This document shows positions 18,375 to 27,012 of a stretch of DNA of 64,000 nucleotides, piece after piece. Made by a program: the position numbers and the translations under genes. Below the pieces are notes generated by a model. The model searched no databases, was not told the origin of the DNA, and saw only the letters and a program-made list of their open reading frames with translations. This DNA is from Methylocystis sp. L43. Its GTDB lineage: Bacteria > Pseudomonadota > Alphaproteobacteria > Rhizobiales > Beijerinckiaceae. Positions within the stretch are counted from its first letter, which is position 1, and the number at the start of each line of letters is the position of its first letter. The DNA lies in contig NZ_JADNRA010000031.1 in assembly GCF_015709525.1 (NCBI RefSeq), positions 153,369-217,368 on the forward strand, written 5' to 3'.

Positions 18375-19166
18375 GTGCGTATGCGTATGGGTCTGAGCTT
18401 CGTCCTTATCTGCGTCGCGTCATTGTCCGCTCAAGACCTCCGCGCGCAGGACATGCTGCAAGGCGTCGATCTTGCGCAGCCGGCTTATTCCAAGGCTGAA
18501 TTGACGCGCGCCGACGTCGAAGCGGCGCTGCAGCATCGCGAGAGCGGACATAAGATCGATCTTTCGGAAAAAAGCCTCAACGGGCTGGATCTTTCCGGAC
18601 TCGATCTGCACGGCGTCGACTTTCACGCCGCCCGCATGAACAAGACGTCGCTCGCCGGCGCGCGGCTCGACGATGCGATCCTCGATCAGGCCTGGCTGAT
18701 CGAAGCCAACCTCACCGGCGCATCGCTGAAGGGGGCGCACGCCTTCGCTTCGCAAATGCAGCGTATAAAGGCCGACGGCGCAGACTTCGCGCATGCGCGT
18801 CTTGCCGGCGATCTGACCGGCGCATCGGCGCGCGGCGCCAATTTCAGCGAAGCGGATCTCTCCGCCGATATGAAGAACCAGTCGATGGGATTGATGCGCG
18901 CGGTGCTGCGCTCGGCCGTGCTCGAAGGCGCGCGTTTTCACAAGGCCAATCTCGCGAGCGCCGATCTGCGCTTCGCGCACGCCGCGGGCGCGGATTTTTC
19001 CGAGGCGAATTTGAAGGGCGCCGACGCCGCGGGCGCGGATTTGACCGGCGCAAACTGGACCGGCGCCAAGACTGACGGTCTCGATCTCGATTCGGCGCAG
19101 ATCGACGCCGCCGCCGGGGCCGCGCTCGCAGGCGCGCAAAACCTCGATCGCGCCCGCGTGAAATGA
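18375..19166 (+). CDS. Exported pentapeptide-repeat protein
   Basis: A 263-residue protein with a signal peptide (cleavage likely after LSAQDLRAQ) and two tracts of pentapeptide repeats of the A(D/N)LxG type: LNGLDLSGLDLHGVDF through LTGASLKGAHAF, and FHKANLASADLRF through LTGANWTGA. Such repeats fold into a right-handed square beta-helix. A GTG at 18375 is supported by AGAAGGA at normal spacing; ATGs at 18381 and 18387 are alternatives. The stop overlaps the start of the ROK kinase gene. The role is unknown; the export signal makes a DNA-gyrase mimic role unlikely. Confidence 0.78.
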   Translation: MRMRMGLSFVLICVASLSAQDLRAQDMLQGVDLAQPAYSKAELTRADVEAALQHRESGHKIDLSEKSLNGLDLSGLDLHGVDFHAARMNKTSLAGARLDDAILDQAWLIEANLTGASLKGAHAFASQMQRIKADGADFAHARLAGDLTGASARGANFSEADLSADMKNQSMGLMRAVLRSAVLEGARFHKANLASADLRFAHAAGADFSEANLKGADAAGADLTGANWTGAKTDGLDLDSAQIDAAAGAALAGAQNLDRARVK

Positions 19167-20086
19167 CGCGCGACGCCATCCGCATCGGCGTCGATCTCGG
19201 CGGCACCAAAATCGAGGCGATCGCGCTCGACGCCGCGGGCGAGACGCTGGCGCGTCGCCGCGTCGCGACGCCCGCGGATGATTATGCGGGGATCGTCGAC
19301 GCCGTCGCGACTCTCGTGCGCGAGATCGAATCCCATATCGGGCGGCGCGGGGTCGTGGGCGTCGGCGCGCCTGGCGCGATCTCGACGCACACCGGCCTCG
19401 TGAAAAACTCCAACACGGCCGTCGTCAACGGCAAGCCGCTCGACGTCGATCTCGCGCGGGCGCTCGGACGGCTGGTGCGGGTCGCCAATGACGCCAATTG
19501 CTTCGCGCTGTCGGAGGCGATCGACGGCGCCGGCCGCGGCGCCGGCGTAGTGTTCGGCGTCATTCTTGGCACCGGCGTCGGCGGCGGCGTCATCGTCAAC
19601 GGAAAGATCCTCGAGGGGCGCAATCGCGTCGCCGGCGAATGGGGCCATACGCCGCTGCCGTGGATGACTCCGCAGGAATATCCCGGGAGCCCCTGCTTTT
19701 GCGGGCACAGCGGCTGCGTCGAGACGTTTCTTTGCGGCGCCGGCCTGTCGCGCGACTATGAGAAGCGCTCCGGCGCGCGGCGCCTTGCGAGTGATATCGC
19801 CGCGCTGGCGGATGCCGGGGAGCCCGCCGCGCGCGCAAGCCTCGACTGCTATCAGGACCGTCTGTCGCGGGCGCTGGCGGTGGTCGTCGATCTCATCGAT
19901 CCTGATGTCATCGTGCTCGGCGGCGGGCTTTCCAACATCTCGCGGATCTATGAGGGACTCGCGGCGCGCGTGGGGAAGAACGCCGTCACCGACGCTTTCG
20001 ATACGAAAATCCTGCCGAATGCGCATGGCGACTCGGGCGGCGTGCGCGGCGCCGCCTGGCTATGGGGCGAAGGGGAGACAGGTTGA
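19163..20086 (+). CDS. ROK-family sugar kinase (fructokinase-like)
   Basis: A 307-residue ATP-dependent sugar kinase. Visible are the phosphate loop GVDLGGTKIEAI at the start, the catalytic Asp in VANDANCFALSEA, the GTGVGGGVIVNG loop, EWGHTPLPW, and the zinc-binding CFCGHSGCVE signature of the ROK family. Substrate could be fructose, mannose or N-acetylglucosamine; the sequence resembles Mak-type fructokinases, but specificity is not certain. It overlaps the pentapeptide gene by four bases (ATGA). Confidence 0.88.
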   Translation: MTRDAIRIGVDLGGTKIEAIALDAAGETLARRRVATPADDYAGIVDAVATLVREIESHIGRRGVVGVGAPGAISTHTGLVKNSNTAVVNGKPLDVDLARALGRLVRVANDANCFALSEAIDGAGRGAGVVFGVILGTGVGGGVIVNGKILEGRNRVAGEWGHTPLPWMTPQEYPGSPCFCGHSGCVETFLCGAGLSRDYEKRSGARRLASDIAALADAGEPAARASLDCYQDRLSRALAVVVDLIDPDVIVLGGGLSNISRIYEGLAARVGKNAVTDAFDTKILPNAHGDSGGVRGAAWLWGEGETG

Positions 20087-20284
20087 GCGGGCCGGGCGCG
20101 GCCAGAGGAATCGGGTGATGGATTGTTTTCCTCGTCCTCATCCTTGTAACTTAAACCGTGGCGGATCGGCTAACATCGCCGCTGCGGTGGCGGACGGGAC
20201 GCCGGCTCATCCTCGGGCGATCGAGCCCGTTCCTCAGCTTGGCCGCCCGCAAGTCGCGTTTACCCCGACTTGCGAATTTAACGG

Positions 20285-20308
20285 CGATCTCGGGCAGGCC
20301 CGAGATCG
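20285..20308. repeat. Hairpin with perfect 10-bp arms
   Basis: Arms CGATCTCGGG and CCCGAGATCG are separated by four bases. There is no T-run after it, so it is more likely part of a dispersed element than a terminator. Confidence 0.6.
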
Positions 20309-20315
20309 AAGGCGC

Positions 20316-20405
20316 CGTCTCGAAGGACGAGGGTGAGGAAAAATACGCGAACACGGGTTTCCTCGTCCTTCGAGACGCGTGCTACGCACGCTCCTCAGGA
20401 TGAGG
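20316..20405. repeat. Intergenic palindromic repeat element, Rhizobiales type
   Basis: CGTCTCGAAGGACGAGG at 20316-20332 is the exact reverse complement of 20361-20377. The right part (20361-20405) is itself an imperfect palindrome that includes GCTACGCACGCTCCTCAGG. Elements with a TCCTTCGAGACGC...CTCCTCAGGATGAGG layout are scattered in many Rhizobiales genomes; that comparison is from memory. Confidence 0.7.
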
Positions 20406-20514
20406 AAACCCTTCACCCGATCGCCCTCGGCGCCGGCGCCGTTCCCTCCGGCCTCGCGCCGGTGTATGCGGAAGGCATCGCGGCGGCTGCGGCGAGCGTG
20501 AGAGGGAGTTTGCG

Positions 20515-21318
20515 ATGGGCGCCGCCGGAGATCCGCAGAGTCACGGGAAGAAGCCGTGCGCGCATCTGGCTTTTCTCGCCTCGGGCGCTCCGGAGGCGGA
20601 AGAGTCGCGCCAGCGCCTGATTGAAAAATACGGCGACTGCCCGCCTGAGGAGGCCGATTGCATCGTCGCGCTGGGGGGCGACGGCCTCATGCTTCGCACG
20701 CTGCATCGGTTCATGGACGCTGGCAAGCCGATCTACGGCATGAATCGCGGCTCCGTCGGCTTTCTGATGAACCAGTATCGCGAGACGGGGCTGCGCAAGC
20801 GGATCGCCGAGTCCAAGCCTTCGATCATTCACCCTTTGCTGATGCATGCCGTCAATGTGCGGGGCGACGAGTTTTCGGCGCACGCCATCAACGAGGTGTC
20901 GCTGTTGCGCCAGACCTCGCAGATCGCGAAGCTGCGCATTCTGGTCAATGGCCAGGAGCGCCTGCCGGAACTCGTCACCGACGGCGTGCTGGTGTCGACG
21001 CCCGCCGGCTCCACCGCCTATAATCTTTCCGCTAATGGTCCGATCCTGCCGCTGGATGCGCCATTGATGGCCTTGACGCCGATCTCCGCCTTCCGCCCGC
21101 GCCGCTGGCATGGCGCGCTGCTGCCCGATCTTGCAAAGGTGCGGATCGAGGTCCTCGAAGCGGCGAAGCGGCCCGTCTCCGTCGTCGCCGATCATGACGA
21201 ATTCCGCGACCTTGCTTATGTGGACGTTGTGATGGACCACGCCACCACTCTGATCCTGCTCCACGATGCAGGCCATTCGCTGGAAGAACGAATCCTGCGC
21301 GAGCAGTTCGGATACTAA
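20515..21318 (+). CDS. nadK: NAD kinase
   Basis: A 267-residue enzyme phosphorylating NAD to NADP. It shows the GGDGLMLRT motif, [11 protein letters not shown], the NE motif in AINEVSLLR, and the glycine-rich [29 protein letters not shown] sequence precedes the ATG. A 2Fe-2S protein gene follows five bases after its stop. Confidence 0.95.
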   Translation: MGAAGDPQSHGKKPCAHLAFLASGAPEAEESRQRLIEKYGDCPPEEADCIVALGGDGLMLRTLHRFMDAGKPIYGMNRGSVGFLMNQYRETGLRKRIAESKPSIIHPLLMHAVNVRGDEFSAHAINEVSLLRQTSQIAKLRILVNGQERLPELVTDGVLVSTPAGSTAYNLSANGPILPLDAPLMALTPISAFRPRRWHGALLPDLAKVRIEVLEAAKRPVSVVADHDEFRDLAYVDVVMDHATTLILLHDAGHSLEERILREQFGY

Positions 21319-21323
21319 GGACG

Positions 21324-21623
21324 ATGACTGAATCAGCGATCAAACCTTTCCGCCGCCACGTCTTCGTCTGCGTCAACACACGCGACGGCCGATCCGCCTG
21401 CGAGGACCACGGCGCGAAGGAGGCGCTGGCGAAGGTGAAGGAAGCGCTCAAGGCGCTGCCCTTCGCCAAACGCGACGGCGTGCGCCTGTCGCAGTCGGGC
21501 TGCCTCGGCCAGTGCGAGCACGGCCCCGTCGCGGTCGTCTATCCTGGCGGGAAATGGATCAGCTATTCGTCGACCGACGAGCTGATCCGCTTCGTTCTGG
21601 AGGCGATCGAGGCCCCGGACTGA
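21324..21623 (+). CDS. (2Fe-2S) thioredoxin-like ferredoxin
   Basis: A 99-residue protein of the thioredoxin-fold 2Fe-2S ferredoxin family. The four cluster ligands are CVNTRDGRSAC near the N-terminus and SGCLGQCEHGP in the second half. Such proteins act as small soluble electron carriers; the partner is unknown. It follows nadK by five bases and is probably co-transcribed, which would fit a redox link to NADP supply but does not prove it. Confidence 0.87.
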   Translation: MTESAIKPFRRHVFVCVNTRDGRSACEDHGAKEALAKVKEALKALPFAKRDGVRLSQSGCLGQCEHGPVAVVYPGGKWISYSSTDELIRFVLEAIEAPD

Positions 21624-21685
21624 TCAGCGGCCCCGCAGCGCGTGCTAAAAGGGATCAAAGGTCTCCCGAGAAAAGCCCCGCCCGC

Positions 21686-22414
21686 ATGCGCTCCTGTTTG
21701 ATTCTTGAGTCCGACGCCAGCGATGAGGATGTCGCGGCGGCGCTCGATTGCGGCGCCGACGCGCTTTTGTTGCGGCTTGGCTCCTGCGCGGAGGACGAGG
21801 CGCGGCGCAGCGCCCGCGCGCGCGCCTGCGCGCTGATTAATGAGACGCGAGGCAAGAGCGCGGCCCCGAAGCTCTTCGTGGAAGTCGCCCCTCTCGAGAG
21901 CGATCTCATCGAGGCCGACCTCGACGCGCTGTTCGGCCCGGGACCGGACGGCGTCTTTCTTCCATCTTGTGACGGCGCCGCCAGCTTGGAGCGCATGTTG
22001 GTGAAGCTCGCCGTGCGCGAGGCGCAAGCCGGCCGCGCCGATGGGGCGACCCGGATCGGCGCCTTCGCTGGGGGCGATCCCGCCGCCGCGTTGGCGTTGC
22101 ATTCCCTCGCCGGAGGTTCGCCGCGTCTTGCGGCGCTGGCCTTTGACGAAGCCGGGCTGCGCGCGGCGCTGGGCCTCGCCCGCGGCGACGGCGCCGCTGT
22201 CCAAATGGCGCGCGGGGCTGTCGTACTCGCGGCGGCCTCGGCCGGCGTTCCGGCGCTCGCTGCGCCCGTGCAAATCGGCGAAGAGGATGCCTATGCGGCG
22301 GCGCGCCGCGACGGTTTTCGGGGGGCGATGGCGCTTTTTCCCGGACAGATCGCGGCCATCCACGAGGTCTTCCCGGCGGGCGAGAATCGACAAAGACCGC
22401 AATCATCGGCATAG
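21686..22414 (+). CDS. HpcH/HpaI aldolase or CitE-like family protein
   Basis: A 242-residue protein that reads as a divergent TIM-barrel of the HpcH/HpaI/CitE superfamily: LILESDASDEDVAAAL, ADALLLRLGS, KLFVEVAPLESD, DLDALFGPGPDGVFLPSCDGAASLERM, and FPGQIAAIHEVF near the end, the last being typical of CitE-like lyases. It lacks part of the usual length and some catalytic residues are not obvious, so enzymatic activity is uncertain. The ATG at 21686 is taken because upstream sequence overlaps the ferredoxin gene. Confidence 0.65.
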   Translation: MRSCLILESDASDEDVAAALDCGADALLLRLGSCAEDEARRSARARACALINETRGKSAAPKLFVEVAPLESDLIEADLDALFGPGPDGVFLPSCDGAASLERMLVKLAVREAQAGRADGATRIGAFAGGDPAAALALHSLAGGSPRLAALAFDEAGLRAALGLARGDGAAVQMARGAVVLAAASAGVPALAAPVQIGEEDAYAAARRDGFRGAMALFPGQIAAIHEVFPAGENRQRPQSSA

Positions 22415-22422
22415 ACAGGTCG

Positions 22423-23418
22423 ATGAAAAAAGTCCGATTGGACGCGCTTTGCCGGGCCGCCGCGGCGGCGCTCGCCGGCGCAGCGCTTCTCGCCGAACCG
22501 GCGCAAGCGCAGCAACAGCCGCCGCGCCGTCCCCATCCGCCGCATAGCGCCGGCGATGCGGCCGAGTCGGCCGCGCCGCCGACCGAAAGACGCGCTACGC
22601 TGCGGCTGAGCGCGACCCTTGCAGCCAACGACCAGCAGCCGGTCCACTCGGGGCTCGTCTGGCGCATCTTTGAAGAGAGCGCCCAGCCGGACGGATCGCA
22701 CAAGCTCGTGGCGCAGTCCGAGGAAGCGATCCCGACGCTGCCGCTCCCGGACGGCTCCTATATCGTCCATGCCGCCTATGGGCTTGCCGGCGTCACGCGC
22801 CGCGTCACGATAGAGGGCGGCAATGTTTCCGAGCGGGTCGTTCTGAACGCCGGCGGGCTGAAGCTCATTGACAAGCTGGGCGACGCAGAAATTCCCGCGC
22901 AGCGGCTTTCAATTTCGATCTATGTGCCGGAACGCGGCAATTCCGAAGCGAAGCTCATTCTCGCCAACGCCAACTCCGATGACGTGATCTGCCTCCCCGA
23001 AGGCGCCTATCACGTCGTGTCCACGTTGCTCGACACCGGGCAGGGCGCTCAGGGCGGGACGAATCAGACCAACTCCGTGGTTACGGCGGATTTGAAGATC
23101 CCGGCCGGAAAGCTGATCGAGGCGACCCTGCGCCATCGCGCGGCGACCATGACCTTGAAGCTCGTCAAGCAGCCGGGTGGCGAGGCGCTCGCCAATACGA
23201 GCTTTTCGGTGCTCACGCCGGGCGGCGACGTCATCCGCGAGATGATCGGCGCTTTCCCGTCGCTCGTTTTGGCCGAAGGCGAATATGTCGCCATCGCGCG
23301 CCACGAGGGAAAAACCTACCAGGGAACTTTCCGCGTGCAGTCGACCAAGGACTCGGACGTCGAAATTCTCATGCGCGATCAGCCGCGCACTCACGCAAAC
23401 GACGAACCTCCACAATAA
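22423..23418 (+). CDS. Secreted protein with beta-sandwich-like repeats, unknown
   Basis: A 331-residue exported protein. The signal peptide ends near AEPAQAQ, and a Pro/His-rich linker follows. The mature part has three similar modules, each with a GLVWRIFEE- or TLKLVKQPG-type strand, a DGSYIVHAAYG- or EGEYVAIARHEGK-type turn and GxxxxxxTF strands, resembling carboxypeptidase regulatory-like (transthyretin-fold) modules. It ends in a polar tail. No enzyme motif is seen. It starts eight bases after the CitE-like gene and is followed by a hairpin terminator. Confidence 0.7.
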   Translation: MKKVRLDALCRAAAAALAGAALLAEPAQAQQQPPRRPHPPHSAGDAAESAAPPTERRATLRLSATLAANDQQPVHSGLVWRIFEESAQPDGSHKLVAQSEEAIPTLPLPDGSYIVHAAYGLAGVTRRVTIEGGNVSERVVLNAGGLKLIDKLGDAEIPAQRLSISIYVPERGNSEAKLILANANSDDVICLPEGAYHVVSTLLDTGQGAQGGTNQTNSVVTADLKIPAGKLIEATLRHRAATMTLKLVKQPGGEALANTSFSVLTPGGDVIREMIGAFPSLVLAEGEYVAIARHEGKTYQGTFRVQSTKDSDVEILMRDQPRTHANDEPPQ

Positions 23419-23446
23419 AAAAGCCGCCCGGCGGACCGGGCGGCTT
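23416..23446 (-). terminator. Bidirectional Rho-independent terminator between convergent genes
   Basis: Arms AAGCCGCCCG (23421-23430) and CGGGCGGCTT (23437-23446) form a 10-bp stem with a six-base loop. On the minus strand the stem is followed by TTTTTT, serving the outer-membrane barrel gene; on the plus strand a weaker TTGCTT follows, serving the secreted-protein gene. Confidence 0.88.
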
Positions 23447-23472
23447 GCTTGGGTCGCTCTTGAAAACTGCGT

Positions 23473-25098
23473 CTAAAGGAGCGTGAAGGGAACGATCACG
23501 TCCATATTGAACATGCCCTGGTTTGAGCTCAGGCCGTTGCGGCTGAAGAACGGCGTGGTGCCATTGACCGTCGTGTCCCAACGCAGCTCCGGCCGGATGA
23601 TCAGGCCGGTGATGTAGGGCAGTTTGACCGGCAGTTCAGGCGTAATCGTCATACCGAGCGTGAAGGCGAGATAGCTCGTGCCGGAGTAGAGCGGCCTGTT
23701 AGCGTAAAGGCCCGTTCCCAGGTTCTGGTTGATGCAGGACGGACACCAGAAGCCATGCGCCAGATTGACCGCGTCGTAATAGCCCGGATAGGCGCTGACG
23801 AAGAAGTTGTTGTTGTCACGATAGAATTCGGCGCGCCCGTTGAGCTTGAAGATATCGTTGATCTTATAGGAGAAATATTGCGCGATGCCAAAGGCGCGCG
23901 CGCCCATCGGATAGGCGGGCGCCGTTCCCCAGAATCCCGTGCCGGTGATGGCGTTGGCTGCGCCCCACGCCTTTTGCGGCAGGCCGAAGGAGCTATTGTT
24001 CCAGCCGCTTTCCAGCATGAAGCTGATGTCGGTGATGAACGTCAGATTCTCGGTCGCCTTCCAGGTCGTCGTGAGGTTGTTGAACGAACGGATCGCCGTG
24101 TTGACGTCGCACGCGCAGAGGCCAGGGGCGCCGAAGCCGCCCTGGTTGAGCGGCCAGCCCGCCGTCAGGACGTTTGGCCAACCGGTCGCGGTGAAGGGGA
24201 AGCCGTTGGCGAAACCGACGGGCCAGCCGACGCCGAGCGGGTCGGTCTGCCTCTGGTTCTCGGGACCGGTATGGGTGATCGCCATAATGGTCAGATTGCC
24301 GTCGAGCAGGTTGAAGCCGAAACCGCCGTGGAAGGACGCAGCGGCGTTGTTGTCCCCAGGCCACCCGAGGCTCGTGTTCACGCCGCTGGTCACGCCCGTA
24401 TAAACGTCGAGCCAGGGCTTGACGTGAGTCGTGATCATCGCCCCGGTGTGAATAAACGGACCGAAGTTGAAGATGTAGGAGTGGCTGTAGAACAGATTGT
24501 CTTTCGCCGGGATCACTTCCGCGCCGTTGTAGGTGGCGAACATGCCTACCTTGACGTCGACGCCGCCTTCGCTGATCGGGCTAATCCAGGGAAGATGCGC
24601 CTGGACATTGGCCTCGATCGGTCCGATCTGCGTGCGCGAGGCGATCGCATAATCGAGAACGCCGAGGTAATGATTGTAGCGCATGTCCTCGCCGATCATG
24701 CCCTGAAACTTGAAGCCGAAGTCATAGCCTACGGCCTTCGGATCAAGCGGACGCTGCACGGTCAGGAGGGCGCCGTTAAACGTCGGCCAGTTCGCGCGGT
24801 CCGTGTAGAGGTGGCCCCAGTTCAGCTTGTTGAACGGCTGATTGAAGTTGAGCGCGATGCCGCCTTCGACGTAGCCGTCGATGGTCAGCGTATCGAGCCA
24901 GGCCGGCGGCGGCGCCACGGCCGGACCCTTGACGATCCTACCTTTTCTGACGGGCGCGGCAGCAGACGGAGGCGCGGATTGATTCTCTTCGATGAGAGTC
25001 GGGTCGACCTCCATCAGCTTCGACTGAGCATAAGCAGCGCTTGTGACGCTGGTTGCTAGCGAGAGTGCAGCGACGGTCGAAAGATAGGGCCACTTCAT
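23473..25098 (-). CDS. Outer-membrane beta-barrel protein (BBP2/OmpL-like)
   Basis: A 541-residue protein with a signal peptide ending at AAYAQ, a Pro/Ala-rich linker and a long barrel region rich in aromatic residues and alternating polar strands, ending in MDVIVPFTLL. The DGYVEGGIALNFNQP start of the barrel and repeated GWP- and NF-type turns resemble the putative beta-barrel porin-2 family. Cysteines occur only as a CAC and a CPSC pair in extracellular-looking loops. It stands alone, with a terminator behind it and a long divergent upstream region, so it is probably an abundant outer-membrane protein. The substrate is unknown. Confidence 0.8.
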   Translation of the reverse strand: MKWPYLSTVAALSLATSVTSAAYAQSKLMEVDPTLIEENQSAPPSAAAPVRKGRIVKGPAVAPPPAWLDTLTIDGYVEGGIALNFNQPFNKLNWGHLYTDRANWPTFNGALLTVQRPLDPKAVGYDFGFKFQGMIGEDMRYNHYLGVLDYAIASRTQIGPIEANVQAHLPWISPISEGGVDVKVGMFATYNGAEVIPAKDNLFYSHSYIFNFGPFIHTGAMITTHVKPWLDVYTGVTSGVNTSLGWPGDNNAAASFHGGFGFNLLDGNLTIMAITHTGPENQRQTDPLGVGWPVGFANGFPFTATGWPNVLTAGWPLNQGGFGAPGLCACDVNTAIRSFNNLTTTWKATENLTFITDISFMLESGWNNSSFGLPQKAWGAANAITGTGFWGTAPAYPMGARAFGIAQYFSYKINDIFKLNGRAEFYRDNNNFFVSAYPGYYDAVNLAHGFWCPSCINQNLGTGLYANRPLYSGTSYLAFTLGMTITPELPVKLPYITGLIIRPELRWDTTVNGTTPFFSRNGLSSNQGMFNMDVIVPFTLL

Positions 25099-25450
25099 TG
25101 CAGGGAACTCCGTCTGGGAGGCGAGATCTGATTGATATCACTCGCGAGCGAAGTTCCGTTCAAGCCTAACGTCCGCGCATCTGCTCAATCATTAAGCAAA
25201 AAGCGCCCTGTCGAAAATTTGTTCTAATCAGTGTGGCGGCAATGTCACAATTTTTGATGGTTCCACGGCCGCCGATGCTGATTTCACAGCGCCTCTCGTC
25301 GTTAAAAAGGTGACAAATGTTCGTTTCTTGACGAATCACGATCGCTTCCGTCCAGACCGAGGCTTGCCTCTCTTCAAGCGCCGCCCTCTTTAGTAAGCGT
25401 GGCAATAGGCTGGCGCGCAGGGCGCGATGGCGCGGAACAGGGAGAGCGAC
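25099..25450. promoter_or_regulatory. 352-bp divergent intergenic region
   Basis: This spacer separates the barrel gene (minus) from the Rieske/AIF-like gene (plus), so it must hold both promoters. It is less GC-rich than its surroundings, with several A/T runs around 25190-25320. I see no clear operator or riboswitch fold. Confidence 0.45.
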
Positions 25451-27004
25451 ATGACGGAAGAGGGGCGCAACCAACCCGAGGGCCCCGACTTCACGCAGGG
25501 AGTCGCTCCCGCCGAGATTTCCGAAGGTCGTCCGTTGCTTGGTCATGTGGCCGGCGAGGACGCGGTGATGGCGCGACAGGGGGACGAGTTCTTCGTGATC
25601 GGCGCTCATTGCACGCATTATCATGGACCCTTGGCCGAGGGCCTCGTAGTCGGCGGCTCGATCCGGTGCCCCTGGCACCATGCCTGTTTCAGCTTGCGCA
25701 GCGGCCGCGCGTTGCGCGCGCCCGCCTTTGATCCGCTGCCGCGGTGGCGGGTCGAGCAGGTCGAAGGAAAGGTGTTTGCGCGCGAAAGGCTGCCGGACCC
25801 CGCGCGCCCTGAGCGTAAGGGCGCCGCCGAGCCGCGCGGCGTCGTCATCGTCGGCGGCGGCGCCGCGGGCTTCGCCGCTGCGCAGATGCTCAGGGCGGAG
25901 GGTTATGACGGCGTTCTGGAGCTGATCAGCGCCGATCCGGCCGAGCCCTACGATCGGCCCAATCTCTCGAAGGACTATTTGGCCGGAACCGCGCAGGCGG
26001 ACTGGCTGCCATTGCGCGACCCGGCCTGGTATCGAGACAACGGCGTCCAACTGCGTCTGGGGCAGCGCGTCGAAGCGCTCGATCCGGCGGGCAAGCGGCT
26101 GACCTTCGCTGACGGGGCGGCGCTGTCTTACGACGCGTTGCTTCTCTCGACGGGCGCTTTTCCCGTAAAGCTGCCGACGCCGGGAGCCGAACGGAGCCAT
26201 GTTCATTATCTGCGCTCGCGTGGCGACGCCGACCGTCTCATCGCGGCCTGCGCCGGCGCCCGCCGCGTGGCCGTGATCGGCGCGAGCTTCATCGGCTTGG
26301 AGGTGGCGGCGTCGCTGCGCGCCCGCGGTCTCGACGTGCGCGTCATTGCGCCCGAGGAGATCCCAATGGCGCGCATTCTCGGGCCCGAAATCGGCGCGCA
26401 TGTGAGAAAGCTCCACGAGAGCCACGGCGTCATCTTCCATCTCGGGGACACGGCGACGGAAATCGGCGAACGCACGCTCAAATTGAAAAGCGGCGCAACC
26501 TTGGACGCCGATCTCGTGGTCATCGGCGTCGGCGTGAAGCCGGATCTCTCGCTTGCGCAGTCCGCGGGGCTCGCGGTGGACCGCGGCGTGCTCGTCGACG
26601 AATATCTGCAGACGAGCGCGCCTGATATTTACGCCGCCGGCGACATCGCCAGCTGGCCCGACAAGATCACGGGCGAGCGGATACGCGTCGAACATTGGGT
26701 GGTCGCTGAACGTCAGGGACAGACGGCCGCGCGCAACATTCTCGGCCGCAAGGAAAAGTTCGACGCCGCGCCCTTCTTCTGGAGCCAGCATTACGACGAG
26801 GCGATTTCCTATATCGGAAACGCCGCGTCGTGGGATCGGCTGGAGATGTCAGGCGATCCGGCCGCCGCCGACTGCGCCGTTTCCTACTTCAAGGGCGACC
26901 GGCTGCTGGCCGTCGCGACCATCGGTCGCGATCTCGACAATCTGCGCGCCGAAGTCGCTTTTGAAGCGCGCATCGGCGCCGAGCCGCCGGAATCGATCGA
27001 ATAG
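25451..27004 (+). CDS. Rieske-domain FAD/NAD(P) oxidoreductase (AIFM3-like)
   Basis: A 517-residue fusion. Residues about 15-105 form a Rieske 2Fe-2S domain with ligands in AHCTHYHGP and CPWHHACFSL. The remainder is a two-dinucleotide-fold reductase with the FAD loop VIVGGGAAGFAAA, the NAD loop VAVIGASFIGLEVAAS, the GVGVKPDLSLA segment and the FAD-binding IYAAGDIASWPD. This matches AIFM3/nitrite-reductase-like flavoproteins that feed electrons from NAD(P)H, with the Rieske domain in cis. The partner acceptor is not encoded next to it. The ATG at 25451 has AGGGAGAG upstream and is preferred to ATG 25427. Confidence 0.9.
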   Translation: MTEEGRNQPEGPDFTQGVAPAEISEGRPLLGHVAGEDAVMARQGDEFFVIGAHCTHYHGPLAEGLVVGGSIRCPWHHACFSLRSGRALRAPAFDPLPRWRVEQVEGKVFARERLPDPARPERKGAAEPRGVVIVGGGAAGFAAAQMLRAEGYDGVLELISADPAEPYDRPNLSKDYLAGTAQADWLPLRDPAWYRDNGVQLRLGQRVEALDPAGKRLTFADGAALSYDALLLSTGAFPVKLPTPGAERSHVHYLRSRGDADRLIAACAGARRVAVIGASFIGLEVAASLRARGLDVRVIAPEEIPMARILGPEIGAHVRKLHESHGVIFHLGDTATEIGERTLKLKSGATLDADLVVIGVGVKPDLSLAQSAGLAVDRGVLVDEYLQTSAPDIYAAGDIASWPDKITGERIRVEHWVVAERQGQTAARNILGRKEKFDAAPFFWSQHYDEAISYIGNAASWDRLEMSGDPAAADCAVSYFKGDRLLAVATIGRDLDNLRAEVAFEARIGAEPPESIE

Positions 27005-27012
27005 GGTTTGAG

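Larger units (their letters stand above)
20087..20514. other. 428-bp gene-free spacer holding palindromic elements
   Basis: No gene is seen. The spacer contains a perfect 10-bp-arm hairpin (20285-20308) and an inverted-repeat element (20316-20405); short frames reading through it are repetitive and not protein-like. The nadK ribosome binding site (GAGGGAG) lies at its right end. Confidence 0.7.

Noticed and set aside
25166..26791. Minus-strand frame of 541 codons opposite the Rieske/AIF-like gene
   Set aside because: The plus-strand protein has clear cofactor motifs; the antisense product is Arg-rich with no family features.
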